Assembly (NCBI GenBank): GCA_003427395.1
Contig: BFEA01000222.1
Coordinates: 715,253 to 736,997 of the forward strand
Origin: Chara braunii
Taxonomy: Eukaryota > Streptophyta > Charophyceae > Charales > Characeae
Direction of reading: 5' to 3'
Length of the DNA stretch: 21,745 nucleotides
Shown: piece by piece, positions 8,749-18,652 of the stretch
How positions within the stretch are numbered: the first letter of the stretch is position 1
Layout of the letters: the number at the start of each line of letters is the position of its first letter
Translations under genes and position numbers: made by a program
Notes under the pieces: model-generated
Databases searched by the model: none
Seen by the model: the letters and a program-made list of their open reading frames with translations, nothing else
What the model was told of the DNA's origin: nothing

Positions 8749-9454
8749 TGTACAACACGTTTGTACACTCCTCCACAGGGTTCACCCCTTATCGATTGCA
8801 CTGGGGTCGTGAGCCACGACAGCCTCTCGATGACATCATCGATAAGGCTACCTCCAGACTGACTCCTGGGACTGCAGAGTTCACCAGACAGTACCAGAGG
8901 GATATCGAACGAGCCAGAGTTAACCTGCTCAAAGCCCAAAAGGCTATGATTCAGCAGGCTAACAAGCATCATCGACCATCCCCCATCCGCGCTGGTGAGT
9001 GGGTCTGGGTGCTCAGTTCTGAGTTATCGCGGGAGGGGGACATTTCGCCCAAGCTGTTGCCGCGTTATATGGGTCCATGGCAGGTTTAGACACAGTGGGG
9101 GCTGACCCTTTTGGGCCATCTTATCATGTGGATGTCCCACTGCATCTACAAACCTCCCCTGTCTTTCATGCATCCAAGTTGTTGCCGTTTGTTCCAGCTG
9201 ATGCATTTCCTGACAGGCCTCCTCAATTTGGTCCCCCGATCCTTGGGAAGGGATATGAGGTGGAGAAAGTTGAGGATGAGTATGGTACAGGCCCGGATAA
9301 GGAGTACCTTGTGAAGTTTCTCTACCAGCCCCATACTGAGGATCGCTGGTTTACTCGCAGGGAGCTTATGAAAACAGCGAAGTCTGTTATCCTCAAATAT
9401 GAGGCTGCGCAAAAGGGAGAACCCCTTCGACGCTCTGCACGCCTACGCCCCTAG
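8749..9454 (+). pseudogene. pol: Element A pol, last part: integrase end, GPY/F-like module and chromodomain-like tail
   Basis: Plus orientation resumes at YNTFVHSSTGFTPYRLHWG, the region after the integrase core, and continues to a GPY/F-like KLLPRYMGPWQV (about 9050-9089). A frame change follows at about 9085, because the next protein stretch lies in another frame with a stop at the end of the first. The tail (roughly 9250-9420) has EVEKVEDEYGTG, EYLVKFLYQP, DRWFTRREL and a following helix, the layout of a chromodomain. In the family this domain directs integration towards chromatin marks. The end is TAG at 9452-9454. Confidence 0.85.
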
Positions 9455-9472
9455 CTCGGAGGTCCTCGCTCC

Positions 9473-9481
9473 GAGGGAGGG
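9473..9481 (+). promoter_or_regulatory. Polypurine tract of element A
   Basis: GAGGGAGGG ends six bases before the 3' LTR. The comparable tract of element B is GGGGAGGG at the matching place. It would prime plus-strand DNA synthesis. The purine run is short. Confidence 0.65.
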
Positions 9482-9487
9482 TAGGTC

Positions 9488-10685
9488 TGCAATGACTTGC
9501 TAGTTCTAGGTTGCATGTAGCCTTGCTCTGACGAGGTTGTACCATGGTTAGGGACAGATTCGTAATTTTGTTTGGTTGAGGACTTACCGAGAGACCTGCC
9601 TGTATGGAAACTTTGTGAGGGACATATCTGTAAATATAGCCGACCCGGTTTGTTTTCCTACAGCTACCCTAACTGCGAATAGCAGACCCGGGCTACCCCT
9701 ACGACAGACAGGCCCTATGGGCCTATGCTGATAGACGGGCCTATAGCCTATAGCCGGGTAGGGAGAGGCCCTAGAGGCCGAAATAGAAACGGTATCGGTC
9801 GGTCAGTCAGTCCGGTCTAGGTCGGTCTAGGCTAGTGTTAGAGTATGGATAGGATGGGGACATCGGTCCTGGGCTTCTGGCAGTTGACACTTCGTGGTGG
9901 AAGTTGCTGCGCACACGGTATCAGGTCATGGTTGCTGATTCCCGTGGTGGAGACGGCGGACATAGCCAGACCTTCGGAGCGCTGACCAGACTGGGGTCAA
10001 CGCTGTCCACTCCGACTCTCCGAGAGTCAAAGCGGTCTGGGCTATCAGAGGTCTGATGCGTTGGAGCACGTGGTGCACTGCTGACCCTCCTCAGGAGTAG
10101 GGTCCCAGTGGCGATGCAGCCATAGCCGCATCTTCTCAGAGATATCATCGTTTGGACTTCATCTTCATTAGAGACTGTTGGCGCTGAGCTTCTTCTTCAT
10201 CATCTGGGTGGCGATTGGCTCTGGGAGCCTGTTTCACTTTGGCGCAGGCCACTGAGTTGGATGTCAGGGTGGCGCTGGGTGTTACCTGGGGTTTCGGTGC
10301 TATTTTTAGCTGTTCTAGGTGGTGGAGTTGAGGCGCTACCCCTCTGAGGGTAGCGCAACAGGGTTCTGAGGTTATTTAGTGAAAACGATGCTCTGAGTTT
10401 AATAAACAGTTGCAATACTGTGTTTGAGTTGTCATCTCGTCCTTGATTTCTGGCTGTGATCACTCGGTTGTCTTCGATGAATGATTGTTGGGATCTCTGT
10501 GGAGAGAATTCTCTGCATGGTGTCTTCTGTCACTTCGCTTCTCTGAGTCTTCCGCTGCGTTTTCTTTTCTGAGCGGTGTGACCCTCCACTACCTCTCCCC
10601 TTCCTTCTATGCATGTATGGGCGTGTGTGGGAGTTCCTGTGAGTGAGTGTTGATAAAATTTCAACAGACAATCATGTTCACAACA
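9488..10685 (+). repeat. 3' LTR of element A
   Basis: It starts TGCAATGACTTGC and ends TTCACAACA, and is the partner of 1726-2911. Near 9638-9662 it has a pyrimidine-rich stretch (GGTTTGTTTTCCTACAG) where the 5' copy reads differently and is shorter. Element B has CTAACTCAAATTCCTACAG at this place, so the 5' copy has probably lost sequence. AATAAA is at 10401-10406. Confidence 0.95.
10401..10406 (+). terminator. Candidate polyadenylation signal in the element A 3' LTR
   Basis: AATAAA at the position equivalent to 2627-2632 in the 5' copy. In this LTR it would direct 3' end formation of the element transcript. Confidence 0.4.
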
Positions 10686-10689
10686 CATT
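10686..10689. repeat. Right target-site duplication of element A (CATT)
   Basis: CATT directly follows the 3' LTR end ACAACA and matches 1722-1725. Confidence 0.85.
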
Positions 10690-11067
10690 GTTAATGCTGC
10701 TGCTGCCAATGGGAATGATGCTTCCGCTTCTGCTCCAGCTGCTGTCATATTTCTGCTGCGTCACTCCTGGCACTTCTCCCTGTCCCAATGCAGTTACCTG
10801 GAATATGCAGAAGCTCCTGTTACCATTTCTGATGGGATATATGGCTCTACATTCTTTTTAGCTACTGGATTCCATAGCTTTCATGTCATCGCTGCTGCTG
10901 TTCTTGCTGTTGTGACCACTTCTTCTTCTGCCACTGTTGGTGCCAGTCCGGCTGCTGCCGCCGTTCGTATTTTCCTCAATTTTCTCCCCTTTGCGGTAAC
11001 CGTGTTCAGAAGTAGCCTGGGGCCCAGAACTCAGCCCCAGGCAACGCCCTGAGTTGGTCTGCGATGG
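10690..11067 (+). other. Island of pre-insertion DNA between elements A and B
   Basis: 378 bp of unique-looking DNA. One plus frame stays open from 10687 to a TGA at 11053: an Ala-rich beginning (GCT repeats), a clear cox3 segment, then an Ala/Ser/Thr-rich end. Apart from the cox3 segment I recognise nothing. Before the insertions it would have joined the DNA ending at 1725 and that beginning at 19727. Confidence 0.6.
10801..10890 (+). pseudogene. cox3: Fragment of mitochondrial cytochrome c oxidase subunit 3 (cox3)
   Basis: Thirty codons read as COX3 without a stop, including [18 protein letters not shown] followed by SFHVI. COX3 is a core membrane subunit of respiratory complex IV, and this segment is among its most conserved. 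It keeps EAP before TISDG. The usual Gly in GFHGFHV is Ser here. Similarity starts and ends abruptly (about GGAATAT to GTCAT), and the flanks are Ala-rich and unlike COX3. I read it as a short nuclear insert of mitochondrial origin. A very diverged nuclear cox3 exon is the less likely reading. Confidence 0.8.
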
Positions 11068-11071
11068 GCTG
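11068..11071. repeat. Left target-site duplication of element B (GCTG)
   Basis: GCTG directly before the 5' LTR start TGCAATGAC, matched by GCTG at 19723-19726. Confidence 0.85.
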
Positions 11072-12149
11072 TGCAATGACTTGCTGATTCTGACTGCCGA
11101 GATTGACTGCGAGGCTGTACACTAACCGGTAGGTTTAGATTCGTAATTTTGTTTGGCTGAGGGCTAACCGAGAGACCTACCTGTAAGGAAATTCGTGAGG
11201 GACATATCTGCAAATCTGGGAAAATATTGGCCCTGTACTAACTCAAATTCCTACAGCTACCTTAACTGCGTATAGCAGGCCCGGGCTACCCCTAGGACAG
11301 ACAGGCCCTAAGTGGCCTATGCTGATAGACGGTCTTATAGCCTATAGCCGGGTCCGGTAGAGGCCGAGAGGCCGAAACAGCAACGGTACCGGTCGGTCAG
11401 TCAGTCCGGTCTAGGTCTAATGTAGTCTATAGATAGGTCAGGCCCATCGGTTCAGGACTTTTGGCAGTTCATTTCTCACGAAGCAGTGTTGGAGAAGCCA
11501 AGCAAGTTGGTGGCAGTGACTGTCTGCAGGCGGCATCCTGAGACCTCGGAGTTGACAGCAGCCATAGGCGACCCAGTCTGAGTCTGCCATAGCTGGGGCA
11601 TCCTCAGCACATCTACCCTTGGGGTATCTGCGTCTGGTCGGGCTATATCGAGGCTCTACACCGTGTACTCGTGGGTGGTGGCAACCATAGCTGCCTGTTC
11701 CTTTGTCAAAGTTGTCCATCTGCACTGAAGACTTCATCGCAGGACCCGTTCTTCATCAGGGTGGTTGGCGCTGGCCTCTGGGAGGCCATTCCGATGTGGC
11801 GCTACTAACTGGGTGTAGGATAGAGAGTGGGGTGTGAGTTCTGAGAGTGGCGAGATACAGGAACAAACTTTGTTACGATAATTGTTTGAGTTGGCTCATC
11901 ATCAGTGCAATTTCAATTGTTATCCTCGCTGGTTCTACTTGTGATTGGTTGTTGGGAGTTTGTCAGAGAGTGAGAAACACGGTGTGTCCTCTCCCCATCT
12001 GTGCATAGCTGTGTTCCGCTGCCTACTCTGATCTGTGTGCAGTGTGGACTCTGTCTCCTCTCCCCCTTCTCTTATGCATGTATGGGCGTGTATGAGATTG
12101 TCTGTGTGTGAGTGGCGGTAAAAATCGTCAGACAACCAAGATCATAACA
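11072..12149 (+). repeat. 5' LTR of element B
   Basis: It starts TGCAATGACTTGC and ends GATCATAACA. It shares blocks with the element A LTR (TCGTAATTTTGTTTGGCTGA, ACCGAGAGACCT, the GC-palindrome region), so the families are sisters. Compared with the 3' copy I count about 38-40 differences, mostly transitions, or about 3.5 percent. No AATAAA was found. GTACTAAC followed by TTCCTACAG near 11236-11256 resembles a 3' splice site, which may be chance. Confidence 0.95.
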
Positions 12150-12151
12150 GT

Positions 12152-12163
12152 TGGTATCGGAGC
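12152..12163 (+). promoter_or_regulatory. Primer binding site of element B
   Basis: TGGTATCGGAGC, two bases after the LTR end, differs from the usual initiator-Met PBS TGGTATCAGAGC at one base. That same A-to-G is found in element A. Confidence 0.88.
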
Positions 12164-12410
12164 GGGATTGGATTTGGAACATTGAGGGTTATGTGCACTG
12201 AGGCATCTTCTTCATCTGGCAACATACTGGTGAGAGTTTCATGGCGATTCATCTTCCCCAGTACTGAGTCAGCAGGGAAGAAGACGTTCAGCGGTGGATT
12301 CAGGTGTTTAGTGGTTGTACTGAGCAAGCGCACTGAGCCTGTCAGGGCGCTTGTCAGGAAGTGGCGAGTACAGGGCTAATTCGTCATAGCCAACCCTGAG
12401 GGTAGTACTG

Positions 12411-12462
12411 CGAATTACCCCAGAGTGGCGAATTACCCCAGAGTGGCGAATGACCCCTGAGG
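12411..12462. repeat. 18-bp tandem repeat, nearly three copies
   Basis: Two identical copies of CGAATTACCCCAGAGTGG (12411-12428, 12429-12446) and a third, changed and shorter copy beginning CGAATGACCCC (12447-12462). It is absent from the element A leader. Confidence 0.9.
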
Positions 12463-12809
12463 CCATCAGGGAACCCTGAGCGGCATCATCCCTGGGTAGC
12501 GCTAGCGGGGATTGACAGTCTGTATCAATCTCCAGGAGAAATAACCCCATCTGGGGCTATTTTTAGCATCAGCGGCTACCAGGCACTGCGGCGAGATATT
12601 TTGGTGTTGGCTATCTGGGCGCCACAAGACCAGATACAGTGCATCTGGGTTGAGGGAGTGCAGCGCTACAGGATCCTAAGGAGGATCAATGAGTTTGAAG
12701 CAGTTCTGTGTGTGGGATTGTTAGGAGGAATATCTGGAATAAATTGGCGAGATAAGGGTATCATCTGCCATAGCCTGATCTTCATCATCACCTGCAAGAT
12801 TCTCTAAAA

Positions 12810-13422
12810 GTGAGTCCGTTCCATGCACCTACCTGCATAGCGATCCAAATAAGATTAGATTAGTTAATTATAATGGTCTATCTGTCTGTCAGTGAATGGA
12901 TGTGAAAATCGCAGACTGCATGACAGCCATAGCCATCTCTCCCCTACCTCTCTCTGCTCATTTCTAACCCTCTGTTAACTCTTTTCAATCCAAAATTGTT
13001 TTGTGACTGCTTTACTTCATTGCGATTATTCTGGGATGCTCAAATTGTGAATTATGCACTGGAAAGGCAGTGATACTGTGAATTCCAGTTTTGCGCTGAG
13101 TCTATTTATAGCATGTGCTAATTAGGGTCAGTCATAACTTCAATTTTGCCCGTCAGAATTCAAATCTGCCAGTCCCCAGTGAATCGCAATTCAAAAATAG
13201 ACAATACTGCAGAATCGCAGAGTTGGATTTACAGTATTTCACTGGATACAGTGAAAACTGTACTTCGCCATACCCCAGGGTATGACCGCCAAAGTCATCA
13301 GGGTCTAAATTGGAGTCTGAGTCAGGATACAGGGTGTCTGTCTGAATCGCTTGATTTGGTTGACCTCTCTTGTCTGTACTAACCATGTTCTATCATTCCT
13401 ACTAACTACCCTTGTTTTCTAG
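12810..13422 (+). other. Candidate spliced intron in the element B leader (613 nt)
   Basis: The donor is GTGAGT after CTAAAA. The acceptor is ACCCTTGTTTTCTAG. Two perfect TACTAAC boxes lie upstream of the AG (13377-13383 and 13400-13406), matching the consensus branch site known from yeast and close to the plant CTRAY. The counterpart in element A is 614 nt with ends at collinear positions. Spliced RNA would carry 290 nt before the gag ATG. This is inference from sequence alone. Confidence 0.5.
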
Positions 13423-13651
13423 TGGGCTCTGGAAATCTAGAGTGTCCCTGGAAGAGTAGTGGAGTGACTCTACTAACTCCAGTGAGGTGCAGGGTGAGTA
13501 AAAGGAAATCGTGTGTATGATTTTGTTGGACTTACAGTCTGTCTGACACCTGACCCCAGAGACACCTCTCCAACCCAAACCGCTGATTGCCCATTCACCC
13601 ACCTGTTCCAGTGTTTGAGTTTTGCAGCGATTCCAGGGTGTCTGAAGGAAT

Positions 13652-13888
13652 CTGTTTATCGCTGCATACTCAGGTTGCTGTTTTATTTTGATTTTATTTT
13701 GAAAAAGGAAAAATGTCTGACCATGGGGCTGTTTATCGCCGCCAAGNCTGTTTATCGCCGCCAAGCTGATTGCCCCTCAACTCCCTCTGATTAAACCCAA
13801 ACTCAGGTTGCTGTTTATCGCTGCATACTCAGGTTGCTGTTTATCGCCGCCAAGCTGATTGCCCCTCAACTCCCTCTGATTAAACCCA
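13652..13888. repeat. Scrambled duplicated tract with an N, probable assembly fault
   Basis: The word CTGTTTATCGCCGCCAAG occurs at 13729-13746, at 13748-13765 directly after the single N (13747), and at 13837-13854. A 52-bp block starting with it is identical at 13748-13799 and 13837-13888, 89 bp apart. A CTGTTTATCGCTGCATACTC block also occurs twice (about 13652 and 13811). The tract falls where about 300 nt of the gag N-terminus should be. Confidence 0.85.
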
Positions 13889-15014
13889 GATCTTCACCTT
13901 CTTCTACCCCTCCTTCATCTCCCCATGGTTCGGTGCATTCTTCCCGGTCACCATCTCATTCCCAAAAGGCCTCAGGCAAAGCCACCTATGCTGTTGTGAC
14001 TGCAGGAGACCAAAGAGGTCCCAAGATCCCTGCTCCCAATAAGTTCAGGGGTGATGACCCCAAGACCGATGTTGGGGACTGGGCTGCTGGGACCAAAGCC
14101 TACTTGAGGGGCTTTGTCTGTGCAGAACAGACCAAGGTGGCGACTGTTCTAGGACTGCTGGAGGGACCTGCATTGAAGTGGACCACCTCCACCTCCAGCA
14201 GTTTGCAGCAGTCCATGGAGGACTGGGCTTTTGGGCTTGGGGTGGACAAACTTCTGCAGGCCCTGGAGGACCGTTTCGCAGACAAGGAGCGGGCCCGCAA
14301 GGCTGCTGGCAGGATTGCTCGCCTGGGCAGCAGCGGTACAGCGGTACCCTGAAGGCCTTGTTTGCTGAGTTCGAGCAGCTGACCTCCACCCCTGGGTTGG
14401 TCATGTCTACTGACGATCTGTTGACCAACTTTTGCAGGGCAGCGCCTGAGAAGTTTGTTGTTGCACTATACAGCGCTGGGCACAAGGACTGGAGGTCCTT
14501 TGGCAGTGCAGCCCTGGACATGGAGGCAAAGCTTCATGTTCCGGCCCCATCCTCTAACAGGAGGAAAGGTGCCTTCCCTAGAGGTGGCAGAAAGGGAAAG
14601 GCAGCCTTCACTCACGCGGGGTCTGCATCAGGTTCAGATTCAGATTCCCAGGCTGATGCACCTTCAGCTGGGACTAGATCTGCTCCTGAGCCAGATATTG
14701 CCACAGCCCTGACTCATGCTGTTTTGGGAGTTCTGCAGCAGCAGAAGAGATTCTCCCCCACCACAGCCTCAGCCAGTGCCAAGGAGAAGGATAAGGGACG
14801 TCGACCTTCCTCTTCCCAGCGCCCTAACCTGCCGAAAGACATCCGGATGCCAGCCGACCCTCTCAATCCCTCCACACTCCCCTGGCATGACCTCAAGATC
14901 CAGGAGGGAGTCTGGAAAAGACGCAAGGAAAGAGGGGTCTGCCTGAGATGTGAGGGACAACACTTCCTGAAGGACTGCCCTTACATGCCAGGCCCAGGGC
15001 ACTCAAAAAACTGA
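13713..15014 (+). pseudogene. gag: Element B gag (broken): capsid domain and zinc knuckle
   Basis: The ATG at 13713 begins MSD as in element A, but the frame is lost within 20 codons in the duplicated tract, and the coiled-coil region is missing. From 13889 the Ser/Pro-rich linker and capsid domain read well (KFRGDDPKTDVGDWAAG, ALKWTTST, LLQALEDRFADKE). A single missing base near 14333 shifts the frame. The rest runs to 15014 with RYSGTLKALFAEFEQL, an acidic Ser/Asp tract, and CLRCEGQHFLKDC (about 14940-14980). This is the same short CX2CX3HX4C knuckle as in A. The stop is TGA at 15012-15014. Confidence 0.9.
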
Positions 15015-15045
15015 AACAGACCCTGGGGACTGCAGTTCCCCCCAG
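15005..15045 (+). promoter_or_regulatory. -1 ribosomal frameshift signal at the gag-pol junction of element B
   Basis: The gag frame ends TCA AAA AAC TGA. The heptamer A AAA AAC is at 15005-15011. In the -1 frame translation continues CTG AAA CAG and stays open as pol for more than 250 codons. CTGGGG (15023-15028) can pair with CCCCAG (15040-15045), and an overlapping GGGGACT/AGTTCCCC fold is also possible, starting about 11 nt after the heptamer. Confidence 0.75.
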
Positions 15046-15800
15046 TGCTGCACCTTCACCTACTCAGGTAGATGAATCTGCAACTGTTTCAGTTGAGACA
15101 GATTCAGTTTGTTTGGGGACTGCACCGGCAGCATCCTTCTGCTATGAGGATCCTGACCCGGATCAGGACCCGGGGCAGGATGAGCTTCAGTCACTTGCAG
15201 CCTTCTTCCTCCACCTGAAGGAACAAAAGAAGAGCAAGTCTGAACTCTTCATGCTTCGGCCCCTGATCAATCGCACTAGGATCACTGGGCTCTTGGACTG
15301 TGGAGCCACCAGGAACTTCATGTCTCCAAATGCAGTTAAAAAGCTGCATCTGGGCATGAAAGTTCAGCAGTTGCAGCAACCGCTGCTGGTAAGGATTGGT
15401 GACTCTACAGTACTCAGCATCAGGGAGAAGGTCAAGGGTATCCCTGTGACCTTCGACATCGTTGGAGAAGTCGGACATAATCTGAACTTCTACATCTTCC
15501 CTGACTTACCCATTGACTTGGTGTTCTCCATGCAGTGGTTGAAGGCAGTCAACCCAAGGATCGACTGGCAGGTCCCAAAGGTTGAGCTACCTAATAGCCA
15601 GGGGGTGTATCAGCCATGCATGATTGCCGCTGATCACCACCCTAAAACATCTTGCTACTGCCTGAGAGCGAGGGAGTTCTACTCTCTCTCACGCCAGTAT
15701 GACCATGAGCGTTTGTTCATAGCTCTGGTCAAGCTGACTGACGCTCCCCCTGTTTCCTGTCCTCCTGAGATACAACAGGTGGTGGACAAGTATGCTGATC
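15011..15800 (+). pseudogene. pol: Element B pol, first part: linker and aspartic protease
   Basis: It is open in the -1 frame from the slippery site. An acidic linker (YEDPDPDQDPGQDE) leads to the protease LLDCGATRNFMSP, with the catalytic Asp at 15296-15298, followed by LVRIGD and NLNFYIFPDLPIDLVFSMQWL, typical for retropepsins of this group. The linker to RT follows ([10 protein letters not shown]). One base is missing at about 15801 compared with element A (GATCTATGCAGG against GACCTGATGCAGG), so the frame breaks at the RT entry. Confidence 0.88.
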
Positions 15801-17109
15801 TATGCAGGAGCCCTTTGGACTACCCAACCGGCCAACCAAGCATCACATTGAGTTGCTGCCTGGAGCGGTCCCTCCCAAGGGCCGTATCTATAGGATGTCC
15901 CCTGCTGAGCTTGAGGAACTCAGAAAGCAGCTTGAGACTCTGACCAGCAAGGGCTGGATCAGACCCAACACATCTGAATTCGGTGCACCTGTTCTCTTTG
16001 TCCCCAAAGGGAATGGCGAGTTCAGAATGTGCATTGACTACAGGGGTCTCAACAAGATCACTAGGAAGAGTACAGAGCCACTCCCTAGGATCGATGACCT
16101 TCTGGACATGGTGTAGGGCTGCACAGTGTTCAGCAAAGTCGACCTCAAATCTGGCTACCACCAGATTGAGATGGCAGAGGAGGATGTCTACAAGACAGCC
16201 TTCAAGACCAGGTACGGGACTTATGAGTTCTTGGTCATGCCATTTGGACTTTGCAATGCCCCTGGAACCTTCCAGACAGAGATGCACCGCATCTTCAGGC
16301 CTTACCTGGACAAGTTTATGGTTGTCTACCTGGATGATATCTCGGTATGCCAGGGAGCATGCGGAGCACTTGGCTCTTGTGCTTCAGTCGTTACGTGACA
16401 GCTAGTAGAAGATCAACAGAGAGAAGTCCTCCTTTGGAGTTCCCTCTGTCATCTACCTGGGTCATGTAATCTCTCGAGATGGTTTGGCTCCTGAAGCAGC
16501 CAAGATTGCTGCTATTCAGGAGTGGCCTCAGCCACAGACAGTGAGGGATGTCCAGTCCTTCATGGGTCTAGCCTCATACTACAGAAAGTTTGTCAGGAAC
16601 TTTTCTGCAGTGGTTGCACCCCTGATCAACCTAACAAAGAAAGATACTCCCTTTCTTTGGTCCCTTCCCTGTCAGTTGGCCTTCACACGACTCAAGAAGG
16701 CCTTGACTCGTGCGCCTGTGTTGAAGCTACCTGACCCCACTTTGCCATTCATCCTGACCACTGACGCCAGCAAGTATGGCATTGGGGCAGTTCTTCAGCA
16801 GGATGATGGGAATGGTCTACGGCCTGTAGAGTTTATGAGTAAGAAGATCAAGACTCAAAAGCTCCAGGACTCCACCTACGAGAAAGAGCTATACGCTCTT
16901 GTATGTGCCGTGAAACATTGGAAACACTTTCTCCTAGGCAGGTACTTCAAGATCTTTTCAGATCTTCTACCTTACAGTGGATGAAGTCCCAGGGAGAGTT
17001 GAATGATAAGTTGGCACGACATATTCAGTTCATTGACATGTTTGACTTTGAACTGAAGCATAAGAAGGGCTGCTACAATAAGGTAGCAGATGCCCTCTCT
17101 CGTAGGCCT
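15801..17109 (+). pseudogene. pol: Element B pol: reverse transcriptase and RNase H (broken)
   Basis: RT copies RNA to DNA and RNase H removes the RNA strand. RT reads from [10 protein letters not shown] through [44 protein letters not shown] and YLDDI (Asp pair 16333-16338). A TAG at 16114-16116 stands at the same codon as in element A. About 11 bp are lost after YLDDI, followed by a TAG TAG pair (16403-16408, aligned with Gln-Tyr in A). Then RNase H: TTDASKYGIGAVLQQD, STYEKELYAL. One base is lost in the SDHSTLQW motif near 16962, changing frame. The end is set at the RNase H/integrase linker VADALSRRP. Confidence 0.9.
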
Positions 17110-18652
17110 GACTCTTTTGCACTGATCTCCTCTACTCAATCCTTTGGAGAGGAGACCCGTCAGACCATTGCTCGTCTACTGCCTCAGGACGAGACTTTCG
17201 GACCCATTGTCAAGAATCTGCAAGCAGATCCTAACTCCGAACCAGGCTATGCTCTTAGTTCAGACCTGCTGTATACTTACAGCAGAGGGGAGGAACGCTT
17301 GTGCATTCCCCATGACCAGCGGCTCAGGACACTGCTGATGTCAGAGTGTCATGACGCCCGTGGACATTTTGGGTTCCTAAAGTCTTATGCAGCCCTGTCG
17401 CAGCGCTTCTTCTGAAAGGAGATGCGGAGTGATATGTTGCGCTGTGTGGAAACCTGCGAGCTCTGCCAAAGGAATAAGGTCCAGCGTAGACCTCCTTTGG
17501 GACTGCTCAAACCCCTACCCATACCTGATGGCCCTTCCCAATCTGTGGCGATTGACTTCACAGATTTAGGCAAGACCACCCCTCGTGGCATGTGTCAGGT
17601 TATGGTCTGCGTGGACAGGTTCTCCAAATACGCAGAGTTTATACCCTTGCCAGAAGTAGCTAGGGTCCCGGCTGTGAGAACAACCTTTTCTGAGAGATGG
17701 GTCACTCACCATGGACCGCCCACTTCTATTGTTAGTGACAGAGACCCCAGATTTTGCAGCGATGAGTGGCAGTCCTACTGTAAGGACTACCTGCACTCTC
17801 GTTTGGACATGACAGGCTGAAGTGATGAACCAAGTCTTATTCCAATTGCTGCATCCTGTCATCTCTCCAGATCAGCAGGACTGGGATCTTCACTTGGCCA
17901 GGGCACAGCTCATGTATAACATGTTTGTCCACTCCTCGACAGGGTTCAGTCCCTACCGGTCGCACTGGGGACGAGAGCCTCGCCAGCCTCTCGATGATAT
18001 CATCGATAAGGCTAAGCCTGATCTGACACCAGGCACCGCAGAGTTCACCAGACGTTATCGTTTGGATGTGGAAAGAGCGTGAGCGAACTTGTTCAAAGCC
18101 CAAAAGGCTATGATTGAACAAGCTAATCGCCACAGGCGGCCTTCCCCCATCCGCACTGGTGATCATGTCTGGGTGGCCAGTTCTGAGCTGTCGAGGGAGG
18201 AGGATATCTCCCCCAAGCTGTTTCCACATTACCTGGGTCCATGGCAGGTCCTAGATACAGTGGGCGCTGATCCCTTCGGTCCGTCGTACGTTATCGACGT
18301 CCCGCTGCATCTACGTACCTACCCGGTCTTTCATGCATCTAAGCTGCTTCCTTTCACTCCAGCTGATGCATTCCCAGACCGGCCCCCTCAATTTGGTCCA
18401 CCGATCCCTGGCAAGGGATATGACGTGGAATGGATTGACGACAAGTGGGGCACAGGCCCCGACCGACAGTATCTTGTGAGGTTCGCATTCCAGCCTCCTT
18501 CTGAGAACAAATGGTTCTACAGGAGGGAACTTCTCAAGACAGCAAAGTCAGTTGTTTTGCGATATGAAGCGGCTCAAAACGGCAACCTTCCTCGCCGTTC
18601 ACCTCGCCTAGCTCGGAGGTCCTCGCTCCCGGGGAGGGTAAGCCTGCAATGA
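17110..18652 (+). pseudogene. pol: Element B pol: integrase and chromodomain-like tail (broken)
   Basis: The integrase HHCC finger reads HDARGHFG to CELC, interrupted by TGA at 17413 where element A has Trp. The core has DFTDLG and SDRDPRF. The HPEANGQ region before the catalytic Glu is lost by a deletion of about 29 bp near 17813, which also shifts the frame. TGA at 18080 stands for an Arg-type codon. A GPY/F-like KLFPHYLGPWQV (about 18208-18249) and a chromodomain-like end (GYDVEWIDDKWGTG, QYLVRFAFQP, NKWFYRREL; about 18415-18570) follow. The stop TGA at 18650-18652 lies inside the first eight bases of the 3' LTR. Confidence 0.9.
18631..18638 (+). promoter_or_regulatory. Polypurine tract of element B
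   Basis: GGGGAGGG, six bases before the 3' LTR and within the last codons of pol. It matches the position of GAGGGAGGG in element A. Confidence 0.65.

Larger units (their letters stand above)
1726..10685 (+). mobile_element. Element A: full-length but defective chromovirus-like Ty3/gypsy LTR retrotransposon
   Basis: The element runs TG to CA with two LTRs, a PBS, a long leader, gag, pol in the order protease-RT-RNase H-integrase-chromodomain-like end, a polypurine tract and a 4-bp target duplication. RT before integrase places it in Ty3/gypsy. Gag and pol carry seven in-frame TAG codons and at least three frameshifts, and 7305-8748 is inverted, so no full-length enzyme can be made from this copy. 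LTR divergence is roughly 4 percent by eye. Confidence 0.95.
12164..13712 (+). other. Long 5' leader of element B
   Basis: 1.55 kb without a credible gene. It contains the words found in the leader of A: GGCGAGATA at 12590-12598 and 12746-12754, GCCATAGC at 12767-12774 and 12926-12933, CTATTTTTAGC at 12557-12567, and AATCGCA several times. From about 12740 on it aligns collinearly with A from about 3306. The stretch before that is about 200 bp longer than in A and holds an 18-bp tandem repeat. Confidence 0.7.

Noticed and set aside
4275-9454. A nuclear genetic code with UAG read as Gln, to explain the TAG codons
   Set aside because: At least two TAG sites align with Tyr, gag and pol of element A themselves appear to end in TAG, and CHG-type decay explains most cases. 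Mentioned only as an alternative.
11236-11256. TACTAAC plus pyrimidines plus CAG inside the LTR of element B as a splice acceptor
   Set aside because: No convincing donor upstream in the LTR, and the word is lost or changed in the LTRs of element A. Kept only as a remark.
11438-11737. 99-codon minus-strand frame open in both LTRs of element B
   Set aside because: Equal length follows from the LTRs being copies of each other. By eye the differences are mostly amino-acid changing, with no sign of protein-level selection.
12601-12807. 68-codon plus-strand frame in the leader of element B
   Set aside because: No counterpart in the leader of element A and no motif.
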